From NCBI RefSeq assembly GCF_014695385.1, contig NZ_JACJOD010000010.1, positions 62,001 through 126,000 of the forward strand: a stretch of DNA of 64,000 nucleotides, read 5' to 3'. A program made the translations under genes and the position numbers. Positions 17,542-26,365 of this stretch are shown here, piece by piece (within the stretch, counting starts at the first letter, position 1; every line of letters starts with the position of its first letter). Under the pieces are notes generated by a model. That model searched no databases, had not been told where the DNA came from, and was given only the letters and a program-made list of their open reading frames with translations. The DNA is from Trichocoleus sp. FACHB-46. GTDB taxonomy: Bacteria > Cyanobacteriota > Cyanobacteriia > FACHB-46.

Positions 17542-18849
17542 TCAAGCTGAATTGAGTTTGGGGTAAAAGTTTGAGAGCGAAGACTCGATCTCTGAAGGGT
17601 AGATAAGCCAGGCTCGTTTCACAGGTTGGATCAGAGTTTTTACTAGAGGCGACAATTCACTAATTTCTTGCAATCCAGCGGCGCTTTGTAACCTAATGCC
17701 CCGTTGGTAGATAGTGTAACCACGGCTACAGGCAACACGAATTCCAGCATAGTGAGTTGCGCTAAAACCGGCTTGAGCTAGCCGAATCGATACTTGCTGC
17801 ATCAAATGTTCTTGCTCATTTACATTCAAGCTAGAAATATCTAGAGCTTTCAAGAGATCGCGATCGAGAAAACGGCGACACAAATCTACCAACACTGGAT
17901 CGGCGCAGTGCTGCCAACGCTGCAAGTGGTAAGTCAGCACACCATCATCGGCTGCCAGGTAATGCGCCAGCGGTAACAGCTTCACTGGAGCCCCTGAGAG
18001 AGAACTACCTTCTCCAGGAAGCTTTGATTGAGTTAGCCAAGCCGTGACCGTATCATCTGCTTCAATACCACCTAAAGCAAATTGCTCACAGGCGCGTCTA
18101 AAAGCTTGCTCCAATACCCAAGTTGCGGCGATATTTTTGGGATGGTTGTAAACCTGGGCGTACATGAAATAGCGCACGATCAAATAATGCTCGATCGCAG
18201 CCATGCCTTTACGAGCGACTACCAACTGCTGGCTTACCGGGTCGTAGCTCAGCGCCATCAAAATCCGATCGAGGTCGAGCTTGCCGTAGGAAGCGCCTGT
18301 GAAGTAACTATCCCGCATTAGGTAGTCGAGGCGATCGCAGTCAAGCTGACTGGACACTAACTGCCAGACAAAGGGAACCGGATATTTCTTTAAGTAGACC
18401 TGCTCCAAGCTGTCCACCAAGCTAGGATCAAAGGAGTCTAAAAGTTGACGAACGGGCGCAGATTCTCGCAGAATCCGCCTGGTCCAAGCTTCATGATGAT
18501 TACCAAAAATCTCTTCGCTCGTATGGCTAAATGGTCCATGCCCAATGTCATGTAGCAGAGCTGCACACAAAACAATGGGGCGGTGCGGCTGCACCTGGGG
18601 GTAACGTTTGGCAATGCGATCAAACACCCGCCGCGCGATCGCCATCACGCCCAAAGAATGGGTAAAGCGAGAACCTTCTGCTCCGTGAAAGGTAAGGCTA
18701 GCAGGACCGAGCTGACGAATACGCCGCAACCGCTGAAAGGCAGGCGTATCGATTAGGCGAATCAGTAAAGCTTCGGTTGGATCACTGTTATCCAACGCGA
18801 TCGCCCCATGCAAGGGGTCATGATACGTGCGACTGGAATTAGGCAGCAC
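17542..18849 (-). CDS. HD-domain phosphohydrolase (SAMHD1/YwfO-like)
   Basis: Metal-dependent HD protein of 435 residues. Ligands are visible: H64 in RFTHSLG, H100-D101 in ALLHDIGHGPFSH, and a later Asp in the LDCDRLDYLMRDS block. The N-terminal YHDPLHGAI and FQRLRRIRQLG segments are typical of the COG1078 family, which hydrolyses dNTPs or related nucleotides. Its start overlaps the end of ctpA by 11 bases, so translational coupling is likely. A link between nucleotide hydrolysis and D1 processing is not obvious; the pairing may only be transcriptional. Confidence 0.9.
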   Translation of the reverse strand: MLPNSSRTYHDPLHGAIALDNSDPTEALLIRLIDTPAFQRLRRIRQLGPASLTFHGAEGSRFTHSLGVMAIARRVFDRIAKRYPQVQPHRPIVLCAALLHDIGHGPFSHTSEEIFGNHHEAWTRRILRESAPVRQLLDSFDPSLVDSLEQVYLKKYPVPFVWQLVSSQLDCDRLDYLMRDSYFTGASYGKLDLDRILMALSYDPVSQQLVVARKGMAAIEHYLIVRYFMYAQVYNHPKNIAATWVLEQAFRRACEQFALGGIEADDTVTAWLTQSKLPGEGSSLSGAPVKLLPLAHYLAADDGVLTYHLQRWQHCADPVLVDLCRRFLDRDLLKALDISSLNVNEQEHLMQQVSIRLAQAGFSATHYAGIRVACSRGYTIYQRGIRLQSAAGLQEISELSPLVKTLIQPVKRAWLIYPSEIESSLSNFYPKLNSA

Positions 18850-20074
18850 CCGCTAGCACAGAAGGCTGGGTGAGTAACTCGACCGCTGCTTGATACTGTT
18901 GGTCCTGCTCCGTAGCAACTTGCTCTCGGGTAATGGCTTCTAAAGGTACCAGGCGATCGGGCGTGATGCCTAGCTTATTGATGTCATGGTGGTTGGGAGT
19001 TTCATACTTCGCCACCGTTACCGCTAAGCCAGAACCATCTGAGAGTTCAAAGAGTGACTGAATTAAACCTTTGCCAAACGTTTTTTCGCCGACTAACTCA
19101 GCGCGGCCATTGTCCTGCAACGCCCCTGCTAGAATCTCACTTGCGCTCGCGGTACCTTGATTCACCAACACGACCAGCGGATCTTGGGTCAGGGCGGGGC
19201 CGTTCGCTTCAAAACTGTCCTGGATGCCTTGGCGATTCACAGTGTAGACAATAGTGCCGGAGTCTAGCCACAAACGGGCAATTTCCACCCCAGCTTGCAG
19301 CAGGCCGCCAGGATTATTGCGGAGGTCGAGAATGTAGCCCTCGGCTCCTTGATTCTCTAGGCGATGCACAGCTTTGGCTAGCTCAACGGTGGCATTGGCG
19401 TTGAACTGATTCAGGCGAATATAACCAATGGTGGGGCGGTCATGAAACTCACGCAACTGGGCATAAACCGGATTAATCGCAATGCGATCGCGCACCACCT
19501 GAATATCTAACTCAGGCTCTCCTTCTCGGGCCACAGTCAAAACCACACGACTGCCAATGGGACCGCGCATTTTCTCGGCAGCTTCATCCAAAGTCAACTT
19601 AGCCGTAGGAACGCCATCAATGCGCGAGATGCGGTCGGCAGGGCGGATGCCAGCTTGCTCGGCTGGAGAACTTTCAAGCGGCGCAATAACTTTTAACTCA
19701 CTCGTCTCTGAATCGAGCGCAATCTGCAAGCCTACTCCAGTTAACTCGCCAGAAGTATTAGTTTGTAAGCTGCGGTACTGATCGGGGCGCAACAGCCGCG
19801 TGAAGGGGTCGTTCAAGCTAGCCAGCATTTGCTGAATCGTTTCATAGGCAGCTTCTCGGTTATTGAGTGGACGGCTGAGGACTTGCTGACGTAGCGATCG
19901 CCAGTTTTGATGATTGAAAGACTCATCGACATAAGAGCGATTGACGATCCGCCAAACTTCATTCACCAACCGCTGCTCCTCTGTGAAAGCCCAAGCTGGA
20001 GTAGACCAGCTCAAAGCCACCACAATCGGCAATATCAGCAATAACCCAACCCTAGCGATCCACTTTTTTTGCAT
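18839..20074 (-). CDS. ctpA: Carboxyl-terminal processing protease (CtpA-type, S41)
   Basis: Serine protease of 411 residues exported to the thylakoid lumen or periplasm. The signal peptide is residues 1-29 (ends TPAWA/FTEE). A PDZ domain spans about 105-190. The Ser/Lys dyad is S310 in GTASASEI and K335 in GEKTFGKG, 25 residues apart as in the plant and algal D1 protease. CtpA removes the C-terminal extension of precursor D1 so that the photosystem II manganese cluster can assemble. CtpB/CtpC paralogues exist, so the subtype is likely but not certain. Divergence from petB fits a photosynthetic role. Confidence 0.88.
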   Translation of the reverse strand: MQKKWIARVGLLLILPIVVALSWSTPAWAFTEEQRLVNEVWRIVNRSYVDESFNHQNWRSLRQQVLSRPLNNREAAYETIQQMLASLNDPFTRLLRPDQYRSLQTNTSGELTGVGLQIALDSETSELKVIAPLESSPAEQAGIRPADRISRIDGVPTAKLTLDEAAEKMRGPIGSRVVLTVAREGEPELDIQVVRDRIAINPVYAQLREFHDRPTIGYIRLNQFNANATVELAKAVHRLENQGAEGYILDLRNNPGGLLQAGVEIARLWLDSGTIVYTVNRQGIQDSFEANGPALTQDPLVVLVNQGTASASEILAGALQDNGRAELVGEKTFGKGLIQSLFELSDGSGLAVTVAKYETPNHHDINKLGITPDRLVPLEAITREQVATEQDQQYQAAVELLTQPSVLAGAA

Positions 20075-20495
20075 GACACCGAATCTTAGTTCACTAGATC
20101 CCTAACTTCTTGAGTTGCCCCAGCATGAAATCCTCTTCTGGTCTATGTTACATTTTTTGTAGACTCCTGTGAGTTAGCCCATCCATTTAGGCCAAATTAG
20201 CTCAAAGAATTGCCGTCTGAGTCCCTGTTGGAGAAGCTTCACTCAAGCAACGAGCTAATAGAAGTTCAGTAGGTAATCTGCAAGCTTTTTGACAGCGTAC
20301 TAGGATGGATAGAACATTTGAACTCAATAAGCTCAGACTAGATCAGACCAGAATCTAGCTCTCTAAACTTGTTGAGAGTCTCTTAGAGAACTCTTTGGAT
20401 CAGTAGCTTACTCCAGCCGACCCCCCAAGATTCTCCTTCTTCTGAGAGACTAGAAAGGTCACAAACAGCAATACATTTTCAGGAATTCTTGCTTC
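20075..20495. promoter_or_regulatory. Divergent ctpA/petB promoter region and petB leader
   Basis: This 421-base gap separates ctpA from petB. A TTGACA hexamer at 20289 is a possible petB -35 box, with a weak -10 (TAGAAC) at a short 15-base spacing. Downstream are two hairpins: CTAGAT/ATCTAG (20338-20358) and TCTCTAA/TTAGAGA (20360-20389). If the promoter call is right, petB has a structured leader of about 180 bases. TACA/TGTA half-sites flank a T tract near 20149-20161 on the ctpA side. No ORF is credible. Confidence 0.35.
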
Positions 20496-21164
20496 ATGTT
20501 TACCAAGCAGGTAACCGACTCAAAAGTCTACAACTGGTTTGAGGAACGTCTGGAAATCCAGGGACTCGCTGATGATGTCAGCAGCAAATATGTGCCTCCC
20601 CACGTCAACATCTTCTATTGTCTAGGTGGCATTACCCTGACTTGCTTCCTAATCCAGTTTGCAACTGGGTTTGCAATGACGTTTTACTACAAGCCAACCG
20701 TAACTGATGCTTTTGCGTCAGTTCAGTACCTGATGACAGAGGTCAACTTTGGTTGGCTCATCCGTTCCATCCACCGCTGGTCTGCCAGCATGATGGTGCT
20801 GATGATGATTTTGCACGTCTTCCGGGTTTACCTCACCGGTGGTTTCAAAAAGCCTCGTGAGTTGACTTGGGTAACAGGTGTAATTTTGGCCGTAATCACC
20901 GTTTCCTTTGGTGTAACTGGCTACTCACTGCCTTGGGACCAAGTCGGTTATTGGGCTGTCAAGATCGTTTCTGGTGTTCCTGAAGCAATCCCAGTCGTAG
21001 GCCCCTTTATCGTTGAATTACTTCGCGGTAGTAGCAGTGTGGGTCAAGCAACTTTGACTCGCTATTATAGCTTGCACACCTTCGTTCTGCCTTGGTTGAT
21101 TGCAGTCTTTATGCTGCTGCACTTCCTCATGATTCGTAAGCAAGGCATTTCCGGTCCTTTGTAA
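20496..21164 (+). CDS. petB: Cytochrome b6 of the b6f complex
   Basis: Core subunit of plastoquinol-plastocyanin reductase in the thylakoid membrane, binding hemes b and the extra heme c-prime. At 222 residues it is the normal cyanobacterial length, with an N terminus seven residues longer than chloroplast PetB. Cys42 in FYCLGG is the expected c-type heme attachment. Heme b His ligands lie in the SIHRWSAS / ILHVFRVY pair and the SLHTF / LLHFLMIR pair. The Qo-side [13 protein letters not shown] block is intact. It is first in petB-petD, with petD 142 bases downstream. Confidence 0.98.
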   Translation: MFTKQVTDSKVYNWFEERLEIQGLADDVSSKYVPPHVNIFYCLGGITLTCFLIQFATGFAMTFYYKPTVTDAFASVQYLMTEVNFGWLIRSIHRWSASMMVLMMILHVFRVYLTGGFKKPRELTWVTGVILAVITVSFGVTGYSLPWDQVGYWAVKIVSGVPEAIPVVGPFIVELLRGSSSVGQATLTRYYSLHTFVLPWLIAVFMLLHFLMIRKQGISGPL

Positions 21165-21306
21165 GCAATTCCCTGTAAGCAGCCCATAGGCAGTCTTCAC
21201 AGTTTGCTCAGAGCACTTATACTAGGCTATTACATCTAGCTCAAGTCTAATTGCTGTCTCGTTCTCTACCTGCTGACTTCAGAATAAAGGAGAGCACTTT
21301 TACATC

Positions 21307-21789
21307 ATGGCAACGATTAAAAAACCGGATCTCAGCGATCCACAGCTTCGCGCCAAACTTGCCAAGGGGATGGGCCATAACTACTATGGTGAACCCGCTT
21401 GGCCTAATGACCTGCTTTACATCTTCCCAGTTGTAATTGCGGGCACGATCGCTCTTTGCGTCGGTTTGGCAGTTCTAGACCCAGCTTTGGTGGGTGAGCC
21501 TGCTAATCCCTTTGCCACTCCCTTGGAAATTTTGCCTGAGTGGTATCTCTACCCTGTCTTCCAAATCCTGCGCATTCTTCCTAACAAGTTGTTGGGGATT
21601 GTGTGCATGGGTGCAATTCCTCTAGGTCTAATGCTTGTTCCTTTCATTGAGAACGTGAACAAGTTCCAAAACCCCTTCCGTCGTCCAGTGGCTACCACCC
21701 TCTTTTTGTTTGGGACTCTGGTAACTCTGTGGTTGGGAATTGGTGCAACTTTCCCTATCGACAAGTCCCTGACTTTGGGTCTGTTCTAA
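21307..21789 (+). CDS. petD: Cytochrome b6f complex subunit IV
   Basis: Three-helix partner of cytochrome b6, corresponding to the C-terminal half of mitochondrial cytochrome b. It has 160 residues, the usual length. The quinol-site PEWY motif ([14 protein letters not shown]) is intact, as is the opening [32 protein letters not shown] region typical of PetD. A strong ribosome site (AAAGGAGAG, about 11 bases before the ATG) supports the start. It is co-directional with petB and followed by a strong terminator. Confidence 0.98.
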   Translation: MATIKKPDLSDPQLRAKLAKGMGHNYYGEPAWPNDLLYIFPVVIAGTIALCVGLAVLDPALVGEPANPFATPLEILPEWYLYPVFQILRILPNKLLGIVCMGAIPLGLMLVPFIENVNKFQNPFRRPVATTLFLFGTLVTLWLGIGATFPIDKSLTLGLF

Positions 21790-21810
21790 GAGAGCTGAAG
21801 AGTTCAACTC

Positions 21811-21880
21811 AACGCCTGTTTGTGCTTCCGTAGTGCCAATTGTTGTACTACGGAAGCACTTAAGCAGGCGTTAGTTTTTA
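21811..21880 (+). terminator. petBD rho-independent terminator
   Basis: A perfect 13-base stem GTGCTTCCGTAGT / ACTACGGAAGCAC, flanked by an outer pair AACGCCTG / CAGGCGTT, ends in a short T-rich run (TTAGTTTTTA). It begins 21 bases after the petD stop. Confidence 0.9.
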
Positions 21881-22090
21881 TGTAAAGCTTTATGCTGAGT
21901 CCTAGCCCCGATTCGCAAAGATTAGATTAATCTGCTGGCTGTCGCTCCCATTTCTACCTGTTCTTTGTTAGGATTTGGCAGCAATCTTAAGTTATTACAA
22001 AATACTAAGCGAACTGATTATTAATAACCATCAATTGTTCTAGGCTCCTAGCCCTAAAAATTTGGGTGCAAAAACTGCAAATATTTCTGG

Positions 22091-22110
22091 GGAGCGGAGT
22101 AATTTGCTCC
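22091..22110 (+). promoter_or_regulatory. Small hairpin over the glycosyltransferase ribosome site
   Basis: GGAGC and GCTCC pair across a 10-base loop (GGAGTAATTT) just before the ATG at 22122. The GGAG runs in the stem and loop are the only Shine-Dalgarno-like sequences near that start, so the hairpin could limit translation. The short stem makes this tentative. Confidence 0.3.
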
Positions 22111-22121
22111 GGTAATAATCG

Positions 22122-23390
22122 ATGACTGGAACTTACCATTCACCTGATGTACTAGCAGTCAAGCGTGAAGTTAGAGCTACAAAATTGGACCCTATTACGA
22201 CTAAAAGTGCTCGTCACGTATTTGTGTTCTTAGAGATTTTTGCCTGCGAAGGTGGCATCCAATCCTACGTCAAAGATGTATTGAAATCTTACGTAACTTT
22301 GGTGGAGCTAGCAGACGGAAAAATCGCTGTCCCTTACAAAGCAGATGTATTTCTACTGCGGGATGGGCCAGAATGCCACAATCCCTTAGAATCTAGTCCG
22401 ATCAATTTTCACTATTTCAAAACTCGTCCCCCTGCTCTAGGACGCCTTAAATTAGCTGCTCAGTTGTTGGCTTCTCTACTGCGCGATCGCCCTGAGCGAG
22501 TTTTTTGCGGCCATATCAACCTCGCCCCCATGATCCAGGCGCTATGTCAACCGCTAGGGATTCCTTACACTGTCTTGACCTATGGCAAAGAATTTTGGGT
22601 CAAGTTGCCACAGCATGAGCAAAAGGCTCTCCAGCAGGCAGCCAGTATTTGGACGATTAGCCGCTATAGCCGCGATCGTGCCTGTGAGGTCAATGGACTA
22701 GACGCGCAGCGAGTCAAGTTGCTTCCCTGTATTGTTGATGGCGATGCCTTTACCCCTGGCCCTAAAAACCCAGCTTTAGTCGAAAAGTATGCTTTAGCTG
22801 GAGCCAAAGTGCTGATGACTGTGGCTCGACTTTGGGGAGGGGACCGATATAAAGGGGTGGATGTAACGATTCAAGCTCTGCCTGCGATCGCTCAAGCTTT
22901 TCCGCAGGTGAAGTATTTAGTGATTGGTCGAGGTGATGACCAGCCCCGATTGGCCCAATTAGCTCAAGATTTAGGGGTGGCGGATCGGGTCGTGTTTGCG
23001 GGCTTTGTGCCGACTGAAGAGCTAGTTGAGCATTACCGCTTAGCTAATGCCTACGTCATGCCGTCCCAGGAAGGCTTTGGCATAGTCTACCTAGAGGCGA
23101 TGGCTTGTGGCGTGCCTGTGGTGGCAGGAGATGCAGACGGTTCCGCCGATCCGCTACAAGATGGCAAACTCGGCTGGCAAGTGCCTCGGCGTGACTCAGA
23201 GGCAGTAGCTGCGGCCTGTATTGAAATTTTACGCAACACTGAGGATGCTGTGGGTAAACCAAGCGATCGCCGCTGTGACGGAGCTTGGTTGCGCCAGGAA
23301 GCTTTATCTTTGTTTGGTGCTGAGGCGCTGACCCAGCAATTAAAACAATTACTGAGTTCGACCATAGAGGAGTCAACAAAGCTATCCTAA
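22122..23390 (+). CDS. Family 4 glycosyltransferase
   Basis: GT-B fold glycosyltransferase of 422 residues, probably adding a sugar from a nucleotide donor to an exopolysaccharide or glycolipid acceptor. N-terminal acceptor motif: FACEGGIQSYVKDV. The C-terminal donor domain has VGRGDD-like (VIGRGDDQPRL), a VMPSQEGFGIVYLEAMACG block with the EX7E glutamates, and GVPVVAGDADGSAD. No membrane helix is obvious, so it is cytoplasmic or peripheral. It stands alone with a small zinc-ribbon membrane protein gene 35 bases downstream on the same strand. Specificity cannot be read. Confidence 0.9.
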   Translation: MTGTYHSPDVLAVKREVRATKLDPITTKSARHVFVFLEIFACEGGIQSYVKDVLKSYVTLVELADGKIAVPYKADVFLLRDGPECHNPLESSPINFHYFKTRPPALGRLKLAAQLLASLLRDRPERVFCGHINLAPMIQALCQPLGIPYTVLTYGKEFWVKLPQHEQKALQQAASIWTISRYSRDRACEVNGLDAQRVKLLPCIVDGDAFTPGPKNPALVEKYALAGAKVLMTVARLWGGDRYKGVDVTIQALPAIAQAFPQVKYLVIGRGDDQPRLAQLAQDLGVADRVVFAGFVPTEELVEHYRLANAYVMPSQEGFGIVYLEAMACGVPVVAGDADGSADPLQDGKLGWQVPRRDSEAVAAACIEILRNTEDAVGKPSDRRCDGAWLRQEALSLFGAEALTQQLKQLLSSTIEESTKLS

Positions 23391-23425
23391 AAAAAGCAAG
23401 AATTTGTTGCCTCTAGGAGCTTGCT

Positions 23426-23806
23426 GTGAATCAAGACAGCCTCAGAAGTTTTCAGTTAACCCTCGCTGGTGCAAGTCGCTGGCTTATGTTCCTAGCTTTG
23501 CTCTGGCTGCTAGGATTAGCGGGTTTGGGCTGGCTGGTTAAGTCATTTCTGCTTGTGGTTGGTTTTATTTGTTTAGCGCCAATCATTGCGTTTTTAGGCT
23601 TTCGCTGGTGGCTGAAGCGCAACTTAGTCCAAGCTCAATGCCCCGTTTGTGGCTCTGAGGTGGCGGGCATCAACCAGACCCAGATTGAGTGTGCTAGTTG
23701 TGGGGAAGCACTTAAGGTAGAGAAAGGCCATTTAAGCCGTCTGACGCCACCCGGAACCATTGATGTGCAAGCTATTGAAGTGCCAGCCCAACCGATTGAC
23801 CGTTAG
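23426..23806 (+). CDS. Two-helix membrane protein with zinc ribbon
   Basis: Protein of 126 residues starting at GTG. Two hydrophobic segments (about 18-38 and 40-60) are followed by a Cys4 zinc-ribbon: CPVCG near residue 72 and CASCG near 90. A polar tail ends the protein. Zinc-ribbon plus membrane anchor suggests a small scaffold or assembly factor at the membrane; no family name comes to mind. It lies 35 bases after the glycosyltransferase gene and is probably co-transcribed with it. A bidirectional terminator follows. Confidence 0.7.
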   Translation: MNQDSLRSFQLTLAGASRWLMFLALLWLLGLAGLGWLVKSFLLVVGFICLAPIIAFLGFRWWLKRNLVQAQCPVCGSEVAGINQTQIECASCGEALKVEKGHLSRLTPPGTIDVQAIEVPAQPIDR

Positions 23807-23850
23807 CTGGACATTTTTCCAACGCGATCGCCTAACTACCCATCTCAATT

Positions 23851-23894
23851 AAAAAAGTGGACAGTTCTGAAAGAAGAACCATCCACTTTTTTGT
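23851..23894. terminator. Bidirectional terminator between convergent genes
   Basis: AAAAAAGTGGACAGTTCT pairs with AGAACCATCCACTTTTTT with two mismatches over 18 bases. A tract lies before the stem and T tract after, so it can end transcription from both sides. Confidence 0.88.
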
Positions 23895-23921
23895 TTAAGT
23901 CACTAGCGGTTTAGGCTTTTG

Positions 23922-24347
23922 TTAGTTGGGAGCCTGAGAAATGGAAAGTCGGTAAGCATGCTGTCCTTGGCCGCGATCGCCAACGTAGACAGAGTAGGTG
24001 CCAGGAGACCAAAAACCTGAGATTTGCGCTGGCTTCTGGGAATAAGTATCTGCTAAAGAACAGAATCGTCCCCCCGGACCATCAATCAACAAGGTGGGTT
24101 GTCCTTCACTTTGCACTGCAAAACGCAGGTAAGGAACAGCCTGGGTCACTTGAATTACCTGACTGGGGGTATTACTGACATAGCCACAATCGCTACTTTT
24201 AGCTCCGCCCGATGTGCCTGTTAGCACTTGAGGGTCAGGCTGAAACCCGGGAGCAACAGGTAAAGGTTTACTCTGAGCTGAACCAGCAACTGTCAAAGCC
24301 ACCACCAGGGCTGTAGGAACAGCAAGCCAATATTTGTACGTCTTCAT
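23922..24347 (-). CDS. Small secreted protein, conserved type unknown
   Basis: Protein of 141 residues starting at the ATG at 24347. A GAGGGG ribosome site lies 9 bases before that ATG and would abut the upstream GTG at 24356, so the ATG is preferred. The signal peptide is residues 1 to about 27 (ends AGSAQS/KPLP). The mature part is beta-rich, with two Cys (DCGYV, FCSLA) and the segments FAVQSEGQPTLLIDGPGGRF and SGFWSPGTYSVYVGDR. These resemble bacterial pre-peptidase C-terminal-like beta domains. Periplasmic or exported; function unknown. Confidence 0.72.
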   Translation of the reverse strand: MKTYKYWLAVPTALVVALTVAGSAQSKPLPVAPGFQPDPQVLTGTSGGAKSSDCGYVSNTPSQVIQVTQAVPYLRFAVQSEGQPTLLIDGPGGRFCSLADTYSQKPAQISGFWSPGTYSVYVGDRGQGQHAYRLSISQAPN

Positions 24348-24391
24348 CTTGCTCACCCCTCAAAAAGTGCGGAGTGCTCCTAATTCCAGTA

Positions 24392-24416
24392 TCCGCAATT
24401 TCCGGCGAATTGCGGA
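24392..24416 (-). promoter_or_regulatory. Inverted repeat upstream of secreted-protein gene
   Basis: Perfect 9-base arms TCCGCAATT / AATTGCGGA flank 7 bases (TCCGGCG). It lies 45-69 bases before the start of the secreted-protein gene on the minus strand. No T tract follows on either side, so an operator or leader hairpin is more likely than a terminator. Confidence 0.45.
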
Positions 24417-24499
24417 ACTGTATGTTCATGTTTCTAGATTGTCACAGAACTTTTTATTGCTGAGGCAGCTAAAGCCCTACACAACCAATTACCAATTAA

Positions 24500-26365
24500 T
24501 TAGGTGGAGTGGCGATACTGTTCTAGTAGCTGCGGAATGTGGTCATAACCATCGACCCCGATCACGGAAGCAATTTGACGGCGATATTGTTCTAAAGCTG
24601 CTTGAAACCCTGCTTCCCCCATTTGCCCCTGCAAAATCATTAGTAGCCCTGCGGGTTGCCGCCACTCACTAGAAGCAATTTGCTCTAGAAGATACATGCC
24701 CAAACAGCCACTATAAACAGATTTTTCCAGGTTTTGTAGACGGTAGTAGGCTTCGGCTAAGTGAGCTAAGTTGCGAGCTTGTAAATAGACATCACCAGAA
24801 AACTGCGCCGCTTGAATACCACCTTCTAAATAAGCGATCGCTATTTGTGATTGATCTAAGACAATATGAGCGATCCCCAAGCTGCTGAGACAGAGGGCTT
24901 GGCTTTGGCGATCGCCTAACCGTTCAGATAATTTCAAGCCTTGCTGTAAATAATCAATCGCACTTTCGTAGGTTTCAGGTTCAACTTGTTCTAGCTGCTG
25001 CGCTTGTAGCACTTCGCTGTAACCCAAGTTAGCTAAAGCATTCGCCTCACCCAAGCGATCCCCAGCCTGACGACTCAGAATCAAGGCCCGCTGACTGTAG
25101 TTGATCGCTTCGGCATAATTTTTCTCCGATACGCAAGCCCGACTGAGGTGATTGAAGTTGGCGATTTCACAGGGGCGATCGCCTGCTGTCCGCGCCAGCT
25201 CCAAAGCTTGTTGATGAAAATTTTGCGCCCGGTCATATTGGCCCTGCGCCCGGAAAGAATAGCCGAGTAAGGTCAGGATTCTGGCTTTTTCCTGAGTGCC
25301 TTCGGCTCGCCGTAATGGTTCATCTAGGTAGTTCAGGGCATCTCGTAAATAGTTGCCAGCAAAGGAAGCAAAAATGCCACCGTAAAGCGGAAAGTACTCG
25401 CGTTGCGCAAAGGTTCGCAGGATTTGCAGTGTGCTCTGAAAGGCTGCATTGGCAAAGCGATCGCCTAAACCCACGCCCATTTGGGACCACAGGACGGCAA
25501 ATGCTAGAAACGTCGAGATGGAGAGCTTAGAGCCGACTTTGGAATCGTAGACCAACTTGTCAAACCAGGTCACCAAACCTTGCTGTAAGCCGCGCAGAAT
25601 CACCGTGAGTTCAACCCAATCTTCGAGGTCCACAGTTTGATGTCTCCCCCACTCAGCCGCCGATTGCTCATGAGCGAGGGCTTGGAATAAAGATTGAGGC
25701 ATGGGACTGCCAACTTGTTTAGCCCACAGTGCCCAAGGACCACGCTGACCCGGCACACCTTCAAACCCTAACTGCCCTTGGTTTTGGTCGTAAATCCAGC
25801 CCACCAAATGGTCTTCTAAACGACGCCAGGCGGCAATTCCGCGCCCAATGCCTGTCGCTAGTTGCTCAATCTGCTGCTGAGAGTCAGTCTCGGTGATGGT
25901 AGCGGCTTGCTGCTGTAACGCTTTAGCAAGCTGTTGCCACTGCTGTAGCGTCACGATTTGCCCCCGATTGGGATCGGTGACTTGAATCAAGGTTGTTAAG
26001 CGCTGCTCAGGCTCAGCCGCTACGACTTGACGCACTGCGGTCGTGAGCATTTCTGTCGCTTGGTTTTGCTCTTGCCAACGTTCCCACTCACCTTGGATCG
26101 TTTGTAAGGCTCTCAGGACACGGTTGGCCTTAGCGAGTTTTAGCTCATCGGTTTGGATTTCGACTTGGCGTTGAGCGGCAGTGAGGCGATCGCCCAAACA
26201 ACGCTCAAAGATCTCCCCCGTCCCGGCACTCACCTCTTGCAATAACATTTGGTAAACCTGCTCTTTAGAGCGGATTTTGCCCTTGAGTGTGGTTTCGACA
26301 ATGCGATCGATGAGTTCTAGATAGCGACTAGCTAGTGGAGTAGCACCACTCACAGGATCAGCCAT
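24500..26365 (-). CDS. TPR-repeat protein, cyanobacterial
   Basis: Soluble protein of 621 residues. The N-terminal half is Gln-rich and helical and I do not recognise it. The C-terminal part holds at least five tetratricopeptide repeats (about 365-570), for example QGQYDRAQNFHQQALELAR, KNYAEAINYSQRALILSRQ and QSQIAIAYLEGGIQAAQ. Spacing of about 40 residues places them in the TPR-12/Rapsyn-like class used for protein-protein contacts. There are no enzymatic motifs or membrane helices. It stands alone on the minus strand. Confidence 0.8.
   Translation of the reverse strand: MADPVSGATPLASRYLELIDRIVETTLKGKIRSKEQVYQMLLQEVSAGTGEIFERCLGDRLTAAQRQVEIQTDELKLAKANRVLRALQTIQGEWERWQEQNQATEMLTTAVRQVVAAEPEQRLTTLIQVTDPNRGQIVTLQQWQQLAKALQQQAATITETDSQQQIEQLATGIGRGIAAWRRLEDHLVGWIYDQNQGQLGFEGVPGQRGPWALWAKQVGSPMPQSLFQALAHEQSAAEWGRHQTVDLEDWVELTVILRGLQQGLVTWFDKLVYDSKVGSKLSISTFLAFAVLWSQMGVGLGDRFANAAFQSTLQILRTFAQREYFPLYGGIFASFAGNYLRDALNYLDEPLRRAEGTQEKARILTLLGYSFRAQGQYDRAQNFHQQALELARTAGDRPCEIANFNHLSRACVSEKNYAEAINYSQRALILSRQAGDRLGEANALANLGYSEVLQAQQLEQVEPETYESAIDYLQQGLKLSERLGDRQSQALCLSSLGIAHIVLDQSQIAIAYLEGGIQAAQFSGDVYLQARNLAHLAEAYYRLQNLEKSVYSGCLGMYLLEQIASSEWRQPAGLLMILQGQMGEAGFQAALEQYRRQIASVIGVDGYDHIPQLLEQYRHST

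Noticed and set aside
24334-24672. Plus-strand ORF across the gap between the secreted and TPR genes
   Set aside because: It overlaps the coding end of the TPR gene and lacks protein-like features.
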